64,000 nucleotides of DNA from Kribbella sp. NBC_00382 (GTDB lineage: Bacteria > Actinomycetota > Actinomycetes > Propionibacteriales > Kribbellaceae). The stretch covers positions 4,092,001 to 4,156,000 of the forward strand of contig NZ_CP107954.1 in the NCBI RefSeq assembly GCF_036067295.1, in the 5' to 3' direction. This document shows, piece by piece, positions 16,469 to 26,151 of the stretch. How positions within the stretch are numbered: position 1 is the first letter of the stretch; every line of letters starts with the position of its first letter. The notes beneath the pieces are model-generated. The model was not told the DNA's origin. It worked only from the letters and a program-made list of their open reading frames with translations, and did not search any database. A program made the position numbers and the translations under genes.

Positions 16469-17317
16469 ATGAGACCGCAGAGAATCGCCCTGGTCACCGG
16501 GGCCAACCAAGGAATCGGCTTCGCCCTCGTCGAAGGCCTGGCCGCCCGCCTCGACGCCACCGACCTGGTCCTGCTCACCGGCCGCCACCCGGAACGCGTC
16601 GCCGCCGCGGTCGAGCAGGTCAAAGGAACAGCGCAAGTAGAAGGCCGAGTCCTAGACGTCACCGACGCGACCGCCGTCGCCAACCTGGCCGCCGACCTGC
16701 AGACCCAGTACGGCGGCGTCGACATCGTCATCTCGAACGCCGTCGGCCCGCTGACCCCCGACCGCACGCAGGCCGAGCAAGCCGACGAATTCATCGCAGT
16801 CGCCAACGGCGGCGCCACCGCCGTACTCCGGTCCTTCGTCCCGGTACTCCGTCCAGCCGGCCGCCTGATCGTCGTCGCCAGCTCATTCGGCACGCTGGAC
16901 AACCTGGACGCCAGAGTCCAGCCCTTCTTCGAGGACGGCCACACGCTCGACCAGCTCGAGCAGGCGGTCGAAGACTGGCGCCAGTCGATCCACGCCGGAA
17001 CCGCAACGGAACAAGGCTGGCCGGACTTTGTCAACACCACGTCCAAGGTCGCCCAGGTGGCCGCAGTACGAGCGGTCGCGGCGACCCGGCGTACCGAGGA
17101 TCTTGCCAACGGCACCCTGATCGCCTCGGTCTGCCCCGGTCTCGTCGACACCCGCGCCTCCCGCCCCTGGTTCGACGACTTCAGCGAGGCTCGTACGCCG
17201 GCAGAAGCCGTCCAGCCCATCCTCGACCTGATCCTCGCCGACCACGTCGACCCGTCGACGTACGGCGAACTCGTCCGCGACGGCAAGGTGCTGCCCTACG
17301 ACCAGAGGATGAGCTGA
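16469..17317 (+). CDS. SDR family oxidoreductase, carbonyl-reductase-like
   Basis: The 282-residue protein has the SDR cofactor motif TGANQGIGFAL (about 10) and the NAV-type central motif ISNAVG. In place of the usual Y-x-x-x-K after the catalytic strand it shows SSFGTL and a downstream FVNTTSKVAQ, where the Lys is kept but the Tyr position reads N-T-T. Members close to carbonyl reductase carry a long insert before the active-site Tyr, as seen here (about 145-185). The missing Tyr makes activity uncertain. Being divergent from the LysR gene, it is the likely target of that regulator. Confidence 0.8.
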   Translation: MRPQRIALVTGANQGIGFALVEGLAARLDATDLVLLTGRHPERVAAAVEQVKGTAQVEGRVLDVTDATAVANLAADLQTQYGGVDIVISNAVGPLTPDRTQAEQADEFIAVANGGATAVLRSFVPVLRPAGRLIVVASSFGTLDNLDARVQPFFEDGHTLDQLEQAVEDWRQSIHAGTATEQGWPDFVNTTSKVAQVAAVRAVAATRRTEDLANGTLIASVCPGLVDTRASRPWFDDFSEARTPAEAVQPILDLILADHVDPSTYGELVRDGKVLPYDQRMS

Positions 17318-17371
17318 GGTCCCGCCCTGAGTTCGATGTCTGGGCGCCCAGGCAACAATAGTTTCAGGGGT

Positions 17372-18844
17372 ATGAAGAATCCACGTCGCGCTCTCGCGAC
17401 CACCCTTGCCCTGACCAGCCTTGCCGCCGGACTCACGGTCCCGTCTGCTTTCGCCGCACCAGCTACGGCGGGTGGGCCAGGGATAGGCGACAAGGTCTGG
17501 CCGGAGCTGGGCAATGGTGGTTATGACGTGGTCGACCAGAAGCTGGCCTTCACCTTCAACGACAAGCTGACCGGCTACACGGCCAGTACGACGTTGTCTG
17601 CCCGAGCCACCCAGGGGCTCAACCGGTTCGACCTCGACCTGCTCGGGCCCGAGGTCACCGGCGTACGGGTGAACGGGCTGCGGGCGGCGTGGAAGTCAAC
17701 CCCACAAGGCGAACTGGTCATCACGCCGAAGCGGCCGGTCCGCAAGGACGCGCGGTTCGTCGTCAAGGTCGACGTCAAGAGCAAGGTGCCAGGGGTCACC
17801 GATCCGAAGATCGTCTTCCCGCCCGGGCTGATCCACTACGGTGACTGGATCCAGGCGATCAACCAGCCGTCGGGCGCGCGCAGGATCCTGGCGGTCAGCG
17901 ATCACCCGGCTCAGAAGGCGCCTGCCACGATCAGCATCACCGCGCCGGTCCGACTCAACTCCATTGCCAACGGCAAGCTTCTGAGCACCGTCAAGACCGG
18001 CGGGACAGCCACGCGCGTCTTCCGCGAGGATCGCAAGATCGCCACCGAGCTGCTGCAGATCGGCGTCGGCCCGTTCACCGTCGTCCACGCGCGAGGCTCG
18101 CACGGCATCGACATGCGGTACGCCGTACCGACGGCGCAACTCAAGGAGATCAAGCCGCAGCTGAAGTCCTTCGACGAGTCGGTCCGGTTCATGGAGCAAC
18201 GACTCGGCCGCTTCCCCGGCGTCCGGGCCGGCTCGTACATCGCGCCGGTCGGCGGCGAACTGGAGACGCAGGGCCTCACCTTGATGCCGGCTGATCACAT
18301 GACCAAGGAGGGGTTCGAGCAGAACGGCGTGGACGGTGTCGTGCTGCACGAGGTCTCGCACGAGTGGTTCGGCAACTCGGTCTCACCGAAGACCTGGTCG
18401 GACCTGTGGCTCAACGAGGGGCACGCGGTCTTCTACGAGGATGCGTGGACCGCCGCCCGTGGCCGCCAGAGTCAGACCGAGTCGATGCGGCATTCGTACG
18501 TCGAACTCGGCAACCAGATGCTCGCGAACGGCCCGATCGCCAAGCCCAACCCCGCCAAGTGGCCGGGCGACAGCGCGCCGATCCGCCCGTACGGGGACGC
18601 GGCGTACCAGGGCGGGGCGTTGGTGCTCTTCGCCCTGCAGCAGAAGGTCGGGGCCAAGGTGTTCAACCGGATCGAGCGCACCTGGGTCCGCGAGCACGCG
18701 AACGGCGTCGCGGGCACCGGAGACTTCATCGCCACCGCCTCGGAGGTCGCGCACCAGGACCTCGGCCCGTTCCTCCGCTCCTGGCTGTACGGCACCAAGC
18801 TCCCCGCGATGCCCGGCCACCCGGACTGGAAGGCCGCGGCCTGA
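17372..18844 (+). CDS. Secreted M1-family metallopeptidase
   Basis: The 490-residue protein begins with a signal peptide (KNPRR, then a hydrophobic stretch to AFA, cleavage near residue 30). Its zinc site is complete: HEVSH at about 326-330 and the third ligand Glu in LWLNEGHAVF at about 349, with WFGN between them. The GAMEN exopeptidase motif appears as the variant GGELETQG (about 303). It probably trims peptides outside the cell. The ATG at 17372 was chosen because it places the signal peptide at the N-terminus; the in-frame start at 17336 would bury it. Confidence 0.85.
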   Translation: MKNPRRALATTLALTSLAAGLTVPSAFAAPATAGGPGIGDKVWPELGNGGYDVVDQKLAFTFNDKLTGYTASTTLSARATQGLNRFDLDLLGPEVTGVRVNGLRAAWKSTPQGELVITPKRPVRKDARFVVKVDVKSKVPGVTDPKIVFPPGLIHYGDWIQAINQPSGARRILAVSDHPAQKAPATISITAPVRLNSIANGKLLSTVKTGGTATRVFREDRKIATELLQIGVGPFTVVHARGSHGIDMRYAVPTAQLKEIKPQLKSFDESVRFMEQRLGRFPGVRAGSYIAPVGGELETQGLTLMPADHMTKEGFEQNGVDGVVLHEVSHEWFGNSVSPKTWSDLWLNEGHAVFYEDAWTAARGRQSQTESMRHSYVELGNQMLANGPIAKPNPAKWPGDSAPIRPYGDAAYQGGALVLFALQQKVGAKVFNRIERTWVREHANGVAGTGDFIATASEVAHQDLGPFLRSWLYGTKLPAMPGHPDWKAAA

Positions 18845-18888
18845 GTGGTGTGACCGACCCCGCGGTGCTGCAGCGGCCGGAGTTCTCG

Positions 18889-18894
18889 TAAAGT
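18889..18894 (+). promoter_or_regulatory. -10 box TAAAGT of a leaderless promoter
   Basis: TAAAGT is followed by 6 nt and the ATG at 18901, with no Shine-Dalgarno sequence, giving a leaderless transcript for the CNNM/CBS pair. Confidence 0.6.
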
Positions 18895-18900
18895 CACTGC

Positions 18901-20238
18901 ATGTTGATCGTGATCGGCCTGGTGCTGATCCTGGCGTTGACCGTTGCCACCGGCTACTTCGTGGCTCAGGAGTTCTCCTACGTCGCAGTCGACCGGAACC
19001 GGCTCCAGGGCCTGGCCGACGGGGGTAACGCCGCCGCGGCCCGGGCACTGAAAGTGACGTCCCGGCTCTCCTTCGTCCTGTCCGGCGCACAGGTCGGCAT
19101 CACCGTCACCGCGCTGCTGGCCGGCTACGTCGCCCAGCCCTCCCTGGGTGCCGGGCTGGAAGACCTGCTCGGTACTGCGGGCCTGCCGACCGGCGTGAGT
19201 CTGACCATCTCCGTCATCCTGGCGTTGCTGTTGGCAACGATCATCCAGATGGTCTTCGGCGAGCTGGCTCCGAAGAACCTGGCGATCGCCCGGGCCGAGG
19301 CGATCGCGCTGCGGCTGTCCCGGTCGACGCTGATCTACCTGACCGTCGCCGGGCCGCTGATCCACGTCTTCGACGCCACCTCGAACCGGATCCTGCGCCG
19401 GGTCGGGATCGAACCGGTCGAGGAGCTGCCGCAGGGCGCCACGGCGCAGGACCTGGACCGGATCATCGCCACGTCGTACGAGCAAGGCCTGCTGGACGAG
19501 GACACGATGCGGTTGCTGGATCGCGGACTCGACTTCCGGTACCGGCAGGCCGACGAGGTGATGACGCCGCGGGTCGACGTCATCACGGTGCACCGCGACG
19601 CGCCGCTGACCCGGGTGGTCGAGCTGCTCGATACGGGGCACAGCCGCTTCCCGGTGATCGGCGAATCGGTCGACGAGGTGGTTGGCGTGATCGCGATCGG
19701 CGACGTGGTCGAGGTTGAGCCGGTCGACCGGCTGCACGTCCTGGCCGGGTCGCTGGCGTCTGAGCCGGTCGTCGTACCGTCCACTTTGCCGCTGCCCGCA
19801 GTACTGCAAGCACTTCGTACTGCGCACCGCCAGCTGGCCATCGTCGTCGACGAGTGGGGTGGCTTCGCCGGCGTACTGTCGCTGGAGGACATCGCCGAGG
19901 AGTTGGTGGGCGAGATCCGGGACGAGGACGATCTGCCCGAGGCCGAGTTGGTCGAGAACCCGGATGGGTCGTGGACGTTGCCGGCGCGCTGGCGGACCGA
20001 TCAGGTGGCCGAGGCGATCGGGATCCAGCTGCCCGAGGATGAGGACTACGACACGGTGTCGGGGCTGATCATGGCTCGGCTCGGACGGGTTCCGGTGGTG
20101 CAGGACGAGTTGGTGGTGGAGCTGCCTCGGCGGTTCGACCATGACGGGCGGCCGGTACCGACCGAGCTGGTGCGGCTTCGCGTTCAGACCGTACTTCGGC
20201 ATGTGCCGGGCATCGTCGTACTGGAGCGTCTCTCATGA
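18901..20238 (+). CDS. CNNM-CBS-CorC membrane protein (hemolysin C family), first of pair
   Basis: The 445-residue protein has an N-terminal CNNM transmembrane domain (about 1-190; three to four helices and FGELAPKNLAIA), two CBS domains (MTPRVDVITV at about 221 to LSLEDIAEELVG at about 340) and a C-terminal CorC/HlyC transporter-associated domain (about 350-440). The family includes magnesium and cobalt export proteins and proteins of unknown role; the CBS domains usually bind adenine nucleotides. It is followed by a paralogue with a 4-nt ATGA overlap, so the two probably form a heteromer. Confidence 0.88.
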   Translation: MLIVIGLVLILALTVATGYFVAQEFSYVAVDRNRLQGLADGGNAAAARALKVTSRLSFVLSGAQVGITVTALLAGYVAQPSLGAGLEDLLGTAGLPTGVSLTISVILALLLATIIQMVFGELAPKNLAIARAEAIALRLSRSTLIYLTVAGPLIHVFDATSNRILRRVGIEPVEELPQGATAQDLDRIIATSYEQGLLDEDTMRLLDRGLDFRYRQADEVMTPRVDVITVHRDAPLTRVVELLDTGHSRFPVIGESVDEVVGVIAIGDVVEVEPVDRLHVLAGSLASEPVVVPSTLPLPAVLQALRTAHRQLAIVVDEWGGFAGVLSLEDIAEELVGEIRDEDDLPEAELVENPDGSWTLPARWRTDQVAEAIGIQLPEDEDYDTVSGLIMARLGRVPVVQDELVVELPRRFDHDGRPVPTELVRLRVQTVLRHVPGIVVLERLS

Positions 20239-21308
20239 GTACTACGGTGGCGTTGCTGATCTCGTTGTTGCTGCTGATCTTCAACGGGTTCTTCGTGGCG
20301 GCGGAGTTCTCGCTCGTCGCGTCCAAGCGGCATCGGCTTGAACAGGCGGCCGCATCGGGTTCGCGAGCGGCGCGGGCGGCGATCGCTGGGGTGAGCGAGT
20401 TGTCGTTGATGCTCGCGGGTGCTCAGCTCGGGATCACCTTGTGCACGCTGGGACTTGGGTCGTTGTCGGAGCCTGCGGTGGCGGACCTGCTGCATCCGCT
20501 GTTCGAGCTGGTCTCGGTACCTGAGGATGTCGGGCATGTCATCGCGCTGATCATCGCTGTCGGCGGGATCGGTTTGCTGCACGTACTGCTGGGGGAGATG
20601 GCGCCGAAGTCGTGGGCGATCAGCGATCCCGAGCGGTCGGCTTTGCTGCTGGCGTTGCCGTTCCGGGGCTTCACCTATCTCGTACGCCCGTTGCTGATCG
20701 TGTTGAACTGGATGGCGAACCTCTGCTTGCGGGTGCTGAAGGTGACCCCGCAGAACGAGCTGGCCAACGCGCACGGCCCGGACGAACTGCGGTTGCTGAT
20801 CGAGTCGTCCCGCGAACACGGCACCCTCGAGGCGCCGGAACACGACCTGTTGACCGCAATGCTCGCGCTGCAGAACATCACGGTCGCCCAGGTGATGACA
20901 CCAACCGCTTCGGTGTCGACCGTGACGGCATCCGCGAGTGCCCGCGAGGTAGAACGAACCAGCCGCCGCGAGGGCCACTCCCGGCTAGCTGTCGTAACCC
21001 CTGGTACTTCGGCAGTCTGCGGCATCGTCCACGTCAGCGACGCCGCCCGAGCCACCACCCGCGGCGGCACGACGCTACGCGCCTCGGACCTGATGACGGA
21101 GCCCCTGCGCCTGCCCGCCTCCACTCCAGTCGCCGCCGCAATCCGCTTGATGCGCGAAAAGCGCTCACAGCTTGCGGTTGTCCAGGAAGGTGACGAGCCG
21201 CTCGGCGTCGTCGCCCTGGAAGACCTCCTCGAGGAGGTCATCGGCGAGTTCGACGACGAGACGGACCCGATCATCACGGCCTCCCGCCGCTCCACGCCGC
21301 CTGGCTAG
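20235..21308 (+). CDS. CNNM-CBS membrane protein, second of pair
   Basis: The 357-residue protein has the same CNNM domain (FFVAAEFSLVASKRHR, GEMAPKSWAIS) and two CBS domains (MTPTASVSTV and VVALEDLLEEVIGEF), but lacks the C-terminal CorC domain of its neighbour. It overlaps the upstream gene by ATGA. Such long-plus-short pairs are common in Actinobacteria and argue for a complex at the cytoplasmic membrane. Confidence 0.87.
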   Translation: MSTTVALLISLLLLIFNGFFVAAEFSLVASKRHRLEQAAASGSRAARAAIAGVSELSLMLAGAQLGITLCTLGLGSLSEPAVADLLHPLFELVSVPEDVGHVIALIIAVGGIGLLHVLLGEMAPKSWAISDPERSALLLALPFRGFTYLVRPLLIVLNWMANLCLRVLKVTPQNELANAHGPDELRLLIESSREHGTLEAPEHDLLTAMLALQNITVAQVMTPTASVSTVTASASAREVERTSRREGHSRLAVVTPGTSAVCGIVHVSDAARATTRGGTTLRASDLMTEPLRLPASTPVAAAIRLMREKRSQLAVVQEGDEPLGVVALEDLLEEVIGEFDDETDPIITASRRSTPPG

Positions 21309-21406
21309 CCCTGCAACCCTTGTGTGGGACGTTGGGGAGGGAAATGTCGCGAATCGGGGGTAAACGCCTCCCCGGTCTTGGAGAAAATCCTCCCCAGGCG
21401 CTGGTG

Positions 21407-23266
21407 TCAGGAGGTGGTGACCCGGGCGGCCGCTGGCGGCTGAAGCGGTAGGCGGAGGGTGAAGGTGGAGCCTTCGTCGAGGGTGCTAGTTGCGGTGGTG
21501 GTACCGCCGTGGGCTTCGATCAGGCTGCGGACGATCGGGAGCCCGAGGCCGCTGCCGCCGGTGTGCCGGTTGCGAGACTGTTCGGCGCGCCAGAACCGGT
21601 CGAAGACCTTCGGCAGGTCCTCAGCGGCAATCCCCGCGCCGGTATCGATCACGTCGATGACAACCTGGTCGCCCTCGACCCGACCCTCGATGCGGACGGT
21701 GCCGCCGGCGGGGGTGAAGCGGAGGGCGTTGGCGACCAGGTTGCCGATGGCTTGGCGTAGACGGACGGGGTCGGCCTCCAGTTCGATGTCGCCGATGGTT
21801 GCTGACGACAACGTGATGTCGGCGTGCTCGGCCTGGCTGCGGAACGTACCGGCGACCTGATCGAGCAGCAGGCCGAGGTAGACCCGCTCGGGGTGGATTC
21901 GCAGGTTGCCGGCGTCGGCGGTGGCGAGGTCGCGCAGGTCGTCGAGGATGTGTTGCAGCAGCGCAGCCTCTTCGCTGAGTGAGGCGATGAAGGTCGCGTC
22001 CGGCTGCGCCACGCCGTCCTCGACCGCCTCCAGCCAGCCGCGGATGTTGCTCAACGGCGTCCGCAGCTCGTGCGCGATATCGCTGACCATTGCCCTACGC
22101 AACGATTCGGTTCGGGCCCGGGCATCGGCCAGCTCGTTGAACGCGAGCGAGAGCTGGCCGATCTCGTCGATGCCCCGGACCTTCACTCGGACGTTCTCAT
22201 CGCCGCTCGTCATCTGCCGCGATGCCTTGGTCAAGGCTCGCAGGGGTTGCACCAGGCGGATTCCGCCGACGGCCGCGATCAGCACGGTGATACCGAGGAT
22301 CGCTGCGGCGACTCCGGCGATGCGTTTCTGGTTCGCGGGGGAGAGGTCGAGCTCCGCGGACGCCTCGCTGTGGGTGCTGACGAAGAGGAGGGCGGGCGGA
22401 GCGACGTACGGGGTGAGTTGGGCGCGCCGCGAGGCGGTCATACAGGCCTCGACGACGGCGGGGTCGGGCGGCGGAGGTGCTGGAGAGGACTTGACCGACG
22501 GCCGTTCGGCGGGCCCGCTGCTCGGGGCGGGCAGCAACTGGCCGGTGGTGACGCCGAAGTACGGGGTCCAGCTCAGGTCGGCCTGGAGTTTGATCGGCGT
22601 GGACGGTCCGCGTTTGGCCAGGCAGGCGTTGACCCGACTCTGCAGGTCTGAATACGCCTTGAGTTGCCGGCTGTCGATCTCGTCGAGCGCGGTCGTCGGG
22701 CACTGGTCCACGGCGTACTGCGGCGCCCCCTCGATCTGCGGCCTGCCGGTCGGGTCGTAGGTGATCTTGCCGAGCCCGTTGCTGTTGTCCTGAACGCACC
22801 TGAGTACCCGCTGCGCGACGCCGTCGAGCCCGGCCTTCGCTGCGTCGGTCAGCTTGAACGGGCCGACCACCCGGGAGTCGATCTGGCCGGAAGCGTCGGT
22901 CGGCGTACCGCCGAGGCCGGTGCTGAGGTCGAGCGGCCAGACGACTGCGGACGGGATCTGGGTCGCGGGGACCGGCTGGCCGGAGATGAGTTGGCGGTCG
23001 CGGGTGGTCAGGCTGATCTGCCGGCCGGTGTCGAGGGCGAGCTTGGAGATCTCCTTGCCGATGCCGGACCAGCTGCGATGGGTGGCGGCGAACCCGACCA
23101 GGGTGGTGTAGATCTTGGCGTCGTCGGCGAGCGCCTGGCCCTGTTGCTGCTGGATGGCGACCGTCGTACTCCGGGCCGCGAGCCAGGCGGTCGCCGCGAT
23201 CGAGCACAGCGCGATCAGGACGGCGCCGGCCAGCAGCCGGACGAGCAAACTCCGCCGGGCCGTCAT
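21407..23266 (-). CDS. Sensor histidine kinase (HAMP, HisKA, HATPase)
   Basis: The 619-residue kinase has an N-terminal membrane helix (about 10-32), a long extracytoplasmic domain (about 35-315) rich in Pro in its second half, a second membrane helix (about 322-342), HAMP, the phospho-acceptor His in IAHELRTPLS (about 398), and the ATP-binding boxes NLVANALRF, DTGAGI and GGSGLGLPI. It follows its response regulator by 34 bp. With the upstream export operon it probably senses an envelope stress or an antibiotic. The extracytoplasmic domain carries a few Cys residues. Confidence 0.92.
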   Translation of the reverse strand: MTARRSLLVRLLAGAVLIALCSIAATAWLAARSTTVAIQQQQGQALADDAKIYTTLVGFAATHRSWSGIGKEISKLALDTGRQISLTTRDRQLISGQPVPATQIPSAVVWPLDLSTGLGGTPTDASGQIDSRVVGPFKLTDAAKAGLDGVAQRVLRCVQDNSNGLGKITYDPTGRPQIEGAPQYAVDQCPTTALDEIDSRQLKAYSDLQSRVNACLAKRGPSTPIKLQADLSWTPYFGVTTGQLLPAPSSGPAERPSVKSSPAPPPPDPAVVEACMTASRRAQLTPYVAPPALLFVSTHSEASAELDLSPANQKRIAGVAAAILGITVLIAAVGGIRLVQPLRALTKASRQMTSGDENVRVKVRGIDEIGQLSLAFNELADARARTESLRRAMVSDIAHELRTPLSNIRGWLEAVEDGVAQPDATFIASLSEEAALLQHILDDLRDLATADAGNLRIHPERVYLGLLLDQVAGTFRSQAEHADITLSSATIGDIELEADPVRLRQAIGNLVANALRFTPAGGTVRIEGRVEGDQVVIDVIDTGAGIAAEDLPKVFDRFWRAEQSRNRHTGGSGLGLPIVRSLIEAHGGTTTATSTLDEGSTFTLRLPLQPPAAARVTTS

Positions 23267-23300
23267 CGCGGGCCGATCCGCCGGGTGCTGGTCAGCGTTC

Positions 23301-23990
23301 TCACCCGTCGGTCAGCTTGTAGCCGACGCCGTAGACGGTCAGCAGCCGGATCGGTTTGCGCGGGTCGGGCTCGATCTTCTTGCGCAGGTTGAGCACGTGG
23401 GTGTCGATCGTGCGGGTGGTGATGTACTGGTCGATGCCGTGCAGTTGCTCGAGCAGTTGGGCTCTGGTGAAGACCCGGTGAGGACGGGCGGCCATGGTTG
23501 CGATCAGGCGGAACTCGCCGGGCGTACAGGTGATTTTGGTGCCGTCGGCAAACAACTCGTGGCGTTCGGGGTCGACGGCGACGCCGCCGACGCGGAGCAG
23601 GGTGTCCGGTTCGGCGGTGGCGGTTGGTCGGCTTCGTCTGAGGAGGGTGCGGACGCGGGCGGCGAGTTCGCGTGGGCTGAACGGCTTGGTCATGTAGTCG
23701 TCGGCGCCGAGGTCGAGGCCGAGCAGCATGTCCTCTTCTTCGGTACGGGCGGTGAGCATCAGGACGGGGATGCCCGACTCGCGGCGCAGGATCCGGCAGA
23801 CGTCGAGGCCGTCGACGCCGGGGAGCATCACGTCGAGGACGAGTAGCTGGGGTTGCCGCCTGCGGACCTCTTCGAGCGCTGAGCGGCCGTCGTGGACGAC
23901 GGTGACTTCGTGGTTCTCGCGCTCGAGGTAGCGCCGGACGAGCTCGGCCTGCTTCTCGTCGTCCTCGGCAAGCACGACCTGGGCACACAT
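23301..23990 (-). CDS. OmpR-family response regulator
   Basis: The 229-residue protein has a receiver domain with acidic pair EDD, phospho-acceptor Asp in LVLDVMLPG (about 52), Thr in LMLTA and Lys in MTKPFS, and a C-terminal winged helix (DGTKITCTPGEFRLIATMA, RTIDTHVLNLRKKIEPDP). It binds DNA, probably near the export operon or its own gene. The ATG at 23990 was chosen over 24071 because the receiver fold begins right after it and TATAGT lies 7 nt upstream, a leaderless arrangement. Confidence 0.92.
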   Translation of the reverse strand: MCAQVVLAEDDEKQAELVRRYLERENHEVTVVHDGRSALEEVRRRQPQLLVLDVMLPGVDGLDVCRILRRESGIPVLMLTARTEEEDMLLGLDLGADDYMTKPFSPRELAARVRTLLRRSRPTATAEPDTLLRVGGVAVDPERHELFADGTKITCTPGEFRLIATMAARPHRVFTRAQLLEQLHGIDQYITTRTIDTHVLNLRKKIEPDPRKPIRLLTVYGVGYKLTDG

Positions 23991-23997
23991 GTCCTCG

Positions 23998-24003
23998 ACT
24001 ATA
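23998..24003 (-). promoter_or_regulatory. -10 box TATAGT of the response-regulator gene
   Basis: On the minus strand TATAGT is followed by 7 nt and the ATG at 23990. This gives the two-component genes a promoter of their own, downstream of the export operon, and a leaderless transcript. Confidence 0.55.
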
Positions 24004-24067
24004 GGTCGGGTTGTCGTTGCTCCGGGTGATGTCTGGTCGGCCGGGACAACATCCTGACAATTGGTAC

Positions 24068-25486
24068 TCAATCTGACGCCAGTGCCTCTGTTGGCGTGAG
24101 CAACGATGCTCGGATCGCGGGGTAGACGCCGGCTAGTACGCCCACGGAGATAGAGGCGGCGAGGCCGGCCAGGACGGCGGTGGGTGGGATGACGATGGGC
24201 CAGCCCTGCGCGTCGGCGTACCCGATCACGCCGAGGACGCCGAGGATGGCGCCCATCAAACCGCCGATCGTGCAGAGGACGACTGATTCCGTCAGGAACT
24301 GGCCGCGGATCTGGCGGCGGTTGGCGCCGAGGGCGCGACGGAGGCCGATCTCGCGGCGGCGTTCGAGGACTGAGATGACCATCGTGTTGGCGACGCCGAT
24401 GCCGCCGACTAGCAGCGCTACTCCGGCCAAGCCCAGGAACAGGGTGGAGAAGGCGTTCTGGGTGATGCGCTTGGCGGCGAGGGCTTCGGAGGGGCGGCTG
24501 ACCTGGACCATGCCGGGTTGCTCGGGGCTGAGGGTGCGGCCTAGTACTGCTCGGACGTCCTCCACTGCTGTGTCGGTGGAGCGTACGTAGACGACGGATG
24601 GGCGGCCGTCGAAGCCGAGGGTCGTCTTGGCGGCGTCCCAGCCGATCAGGACGGATTGCTCGACGTCTGGTGCCAGCGGTGAGGGCGAGAGGATGCCGAT
24701 GACGGTGAACCAGGTGTCGTTGAGCAGGATTCGCGGTGGCGGCTGACCGGCTGGCAGGTCGGTGATGCCCAGCCAGGTAGCCGCTTTGGCGCCGAGTACG
24801 ACGGTCGGGAACTTGTCGCTTGCCTGAGACAAAAACTTGCCCGAGTAAACCTTCGCACCGAGCAAGTTCACCAGGTTAGGCGTCCCCGCCAGCACGGTGA
24901 TCCCACTGCTGCTGGTGGTCCCGTCGATCTTGTCCGACCGCCGCACACTCGCATGCACATTGGCCACCCCACTGACCTCCCGCACCGGCCCGATCCGCCC
25001 AGCCATCCCCACCGCCTCAACCGGCAGCCCTGCGGTCTGACTCTGGTCATTGGCATCAGGCACCGCTGCAGCCCTGAGTAGATCCGGCCCCAACGTCGAG
25101 AACTCATCCAGCACAGCCTGCTGACTGGACGCCGGAATCCCAGTCACCACAATCATCGTCGCAATCCCAATCGAGATCCCCAACGCAGAAAGCGCAGCCC
25201 GCATCGGCCTGGTCCGCACGCGGGTGAGCCCCAACAGCAGAAGGTCAGAGAGTGGCAGCCGCACTGGCTGAGTCAGCCGTTCCCCGCTAGGGCGCGAAGC
25301 ACGGACCCGCCGGCGCAGCCTGCCGCCGACACTGCGGGGTGACTGCCCGGTGCCCGCTCTCATCCCACTGCCCCTCACCCCGCTCGCCTCGACCCCGCCG
25401 TCGTCCGCTCCGCTGGCCGTTGTACCGCCCGCCGGCGCTCCGGTCTTCTCCGCCCGGCGTAGCCGGGCGCAATTCGGGCGGCTCAT
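24068..25486 (-). CDS. MacB-like ABC transporter permease (FtsX domain)
   Basis: The 472-residue permease has a MacB-type topology: one helix after an N-terminal tail of about 75 low-complexity residues ([19 protein letters not shown]), a large external domain, and three C-terminal helices of the FtsX domain ([38 protein letters not shown]). It works with the ATPase encoded just upstream, overlapping by ATGA, in extrusion of an unknown compound or lipoprotein. The N-terminal tail is longer than usual. Confidence 0.9.
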   Translation of the reverse strand: MSRPNCARLRRAEKTGAPAGGTTASGADDGGVEASGVRGSGMRAGTGQSPRSVGGRLRRRVRASRPSGERLTQPVRLPLSDLLLLGLTRVRTRPMRAALSALGISIGIATMIVVTGIPASSQQAVLDEFSTLGPDLLRAAAVPDANDQSQTAGLPVEAVGMAGRIGPVREVSGVANVHASVRRSDKIDGTTSSSGITVLAGTPNLVNLLGAKVYSGKFLSQASDKFPTVVLGAKAATWLGITDLPAGQPPPRILLNDTWFTVIGILSPSPLAPDVEQSVLIGWDAAKTTLGFDGRPSVVYVRSTDTAVEDVRAVLGRTLSPEQPGMVQVSRPSEALAAKRITQNAFSTLFLGLAGVALLVGGIGVANTMVISVLERRREIGLRRALGANRRQIRGQFLTESVVLCTIGGLMGAILGVLGVIGYADAQGWPIVIPPTAVLAGLAASISVGVLAGVYPAIRASLLTPTEALASD

Positions 25487-26151
25487 GCGTCGCCTACTAG
25501 GCGGCCGTCGCGCATTTCTAGTTGGCGGGGGAGTTGGGTGGCTATGTCTCGGTCGTGGGTGATGACGGCGATGGTGGTGCCGGTGGTGTGGAGTTGGTGG
25601 AGGAGGGCTAGGACTGCTTGGCCGTTGGTGGTGTCCAGGGCTCCGGTGGGTTCGTCGGCCAGGACGATCGCGGGAGAGTTGACCAGGGCTCGGGCGATGG
25701 CTACTCGTTGGCGTTCGCCGCCGGAGAGTTGGTGGGGGTGGTGGTTGGCTCGGTGGGAGAGGCCGACCTTCGCGAGAGCCTCGAGGGCTAGCGGTTTGCG
25801 GGCGCGCCGGGGCGTACCGGCGTACAGGAGGCCCGTCGAGACGTTTTCGGTGGCGGTGTGGCCGTCGGAGAGATGGAACTGTTGGAAGACGAAGCCGATC
25901 GAGCGGCCGCGGAGGGCGGAGAGTTCGCGGTCGGAGAGGTCGGCGACGTCCTGGCCGGAGATGGCGACGGTGCCTGCCGTTGGGCGGTCGAGGGTGCCCA
26001 TCAGGTTGAGCAGGGTGGATTTGCCTGAGCCGGAGGGGCCGACGATTGCCAGCAGTTCGCCGGGTTCGATTCGCAGGGAGACGTCGTCGAGGGCGCGGAC
26101 GCCGCCGGGGTATTCCTTGACGGCATGGGTGAGTTCGACGACCGCGGTCAT
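25483..26151 (-). CDS. MacB/LolD-like ABC transporter ATPase
   Basis: The 222-residue ATPase has Walker [11 protein letters not shown]-loop FVFQQFH, signature LSGGERQR, Walker [11 protein letters not shown] and the switch His in ITHD. It powers the neighbouring FtsX permease. The gene overlaps the adaptor gene upstream and the permease gene downstream by 4 nt each. Confidence 0.93.
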   Translation of the reverse strand: MTAVVELTHAVKEYPGGVRALDDVSLRIEPGELLAIVGPSGSGKSTLLNLMGTLDRPTAGTVAISGQDVADLSDRELSALRGRSIGFVFQQFHLSDGHTATENVSTGLLYAGTPRRARKPLALEALAKVGLSHRANHHPHQLSGGERQRVAIARALVNSPAIVLADEPTGALDTTNGQAVLALLHQLHTTGTTIAVITHDRDIATQLPRQLEMRDGRLVGDA

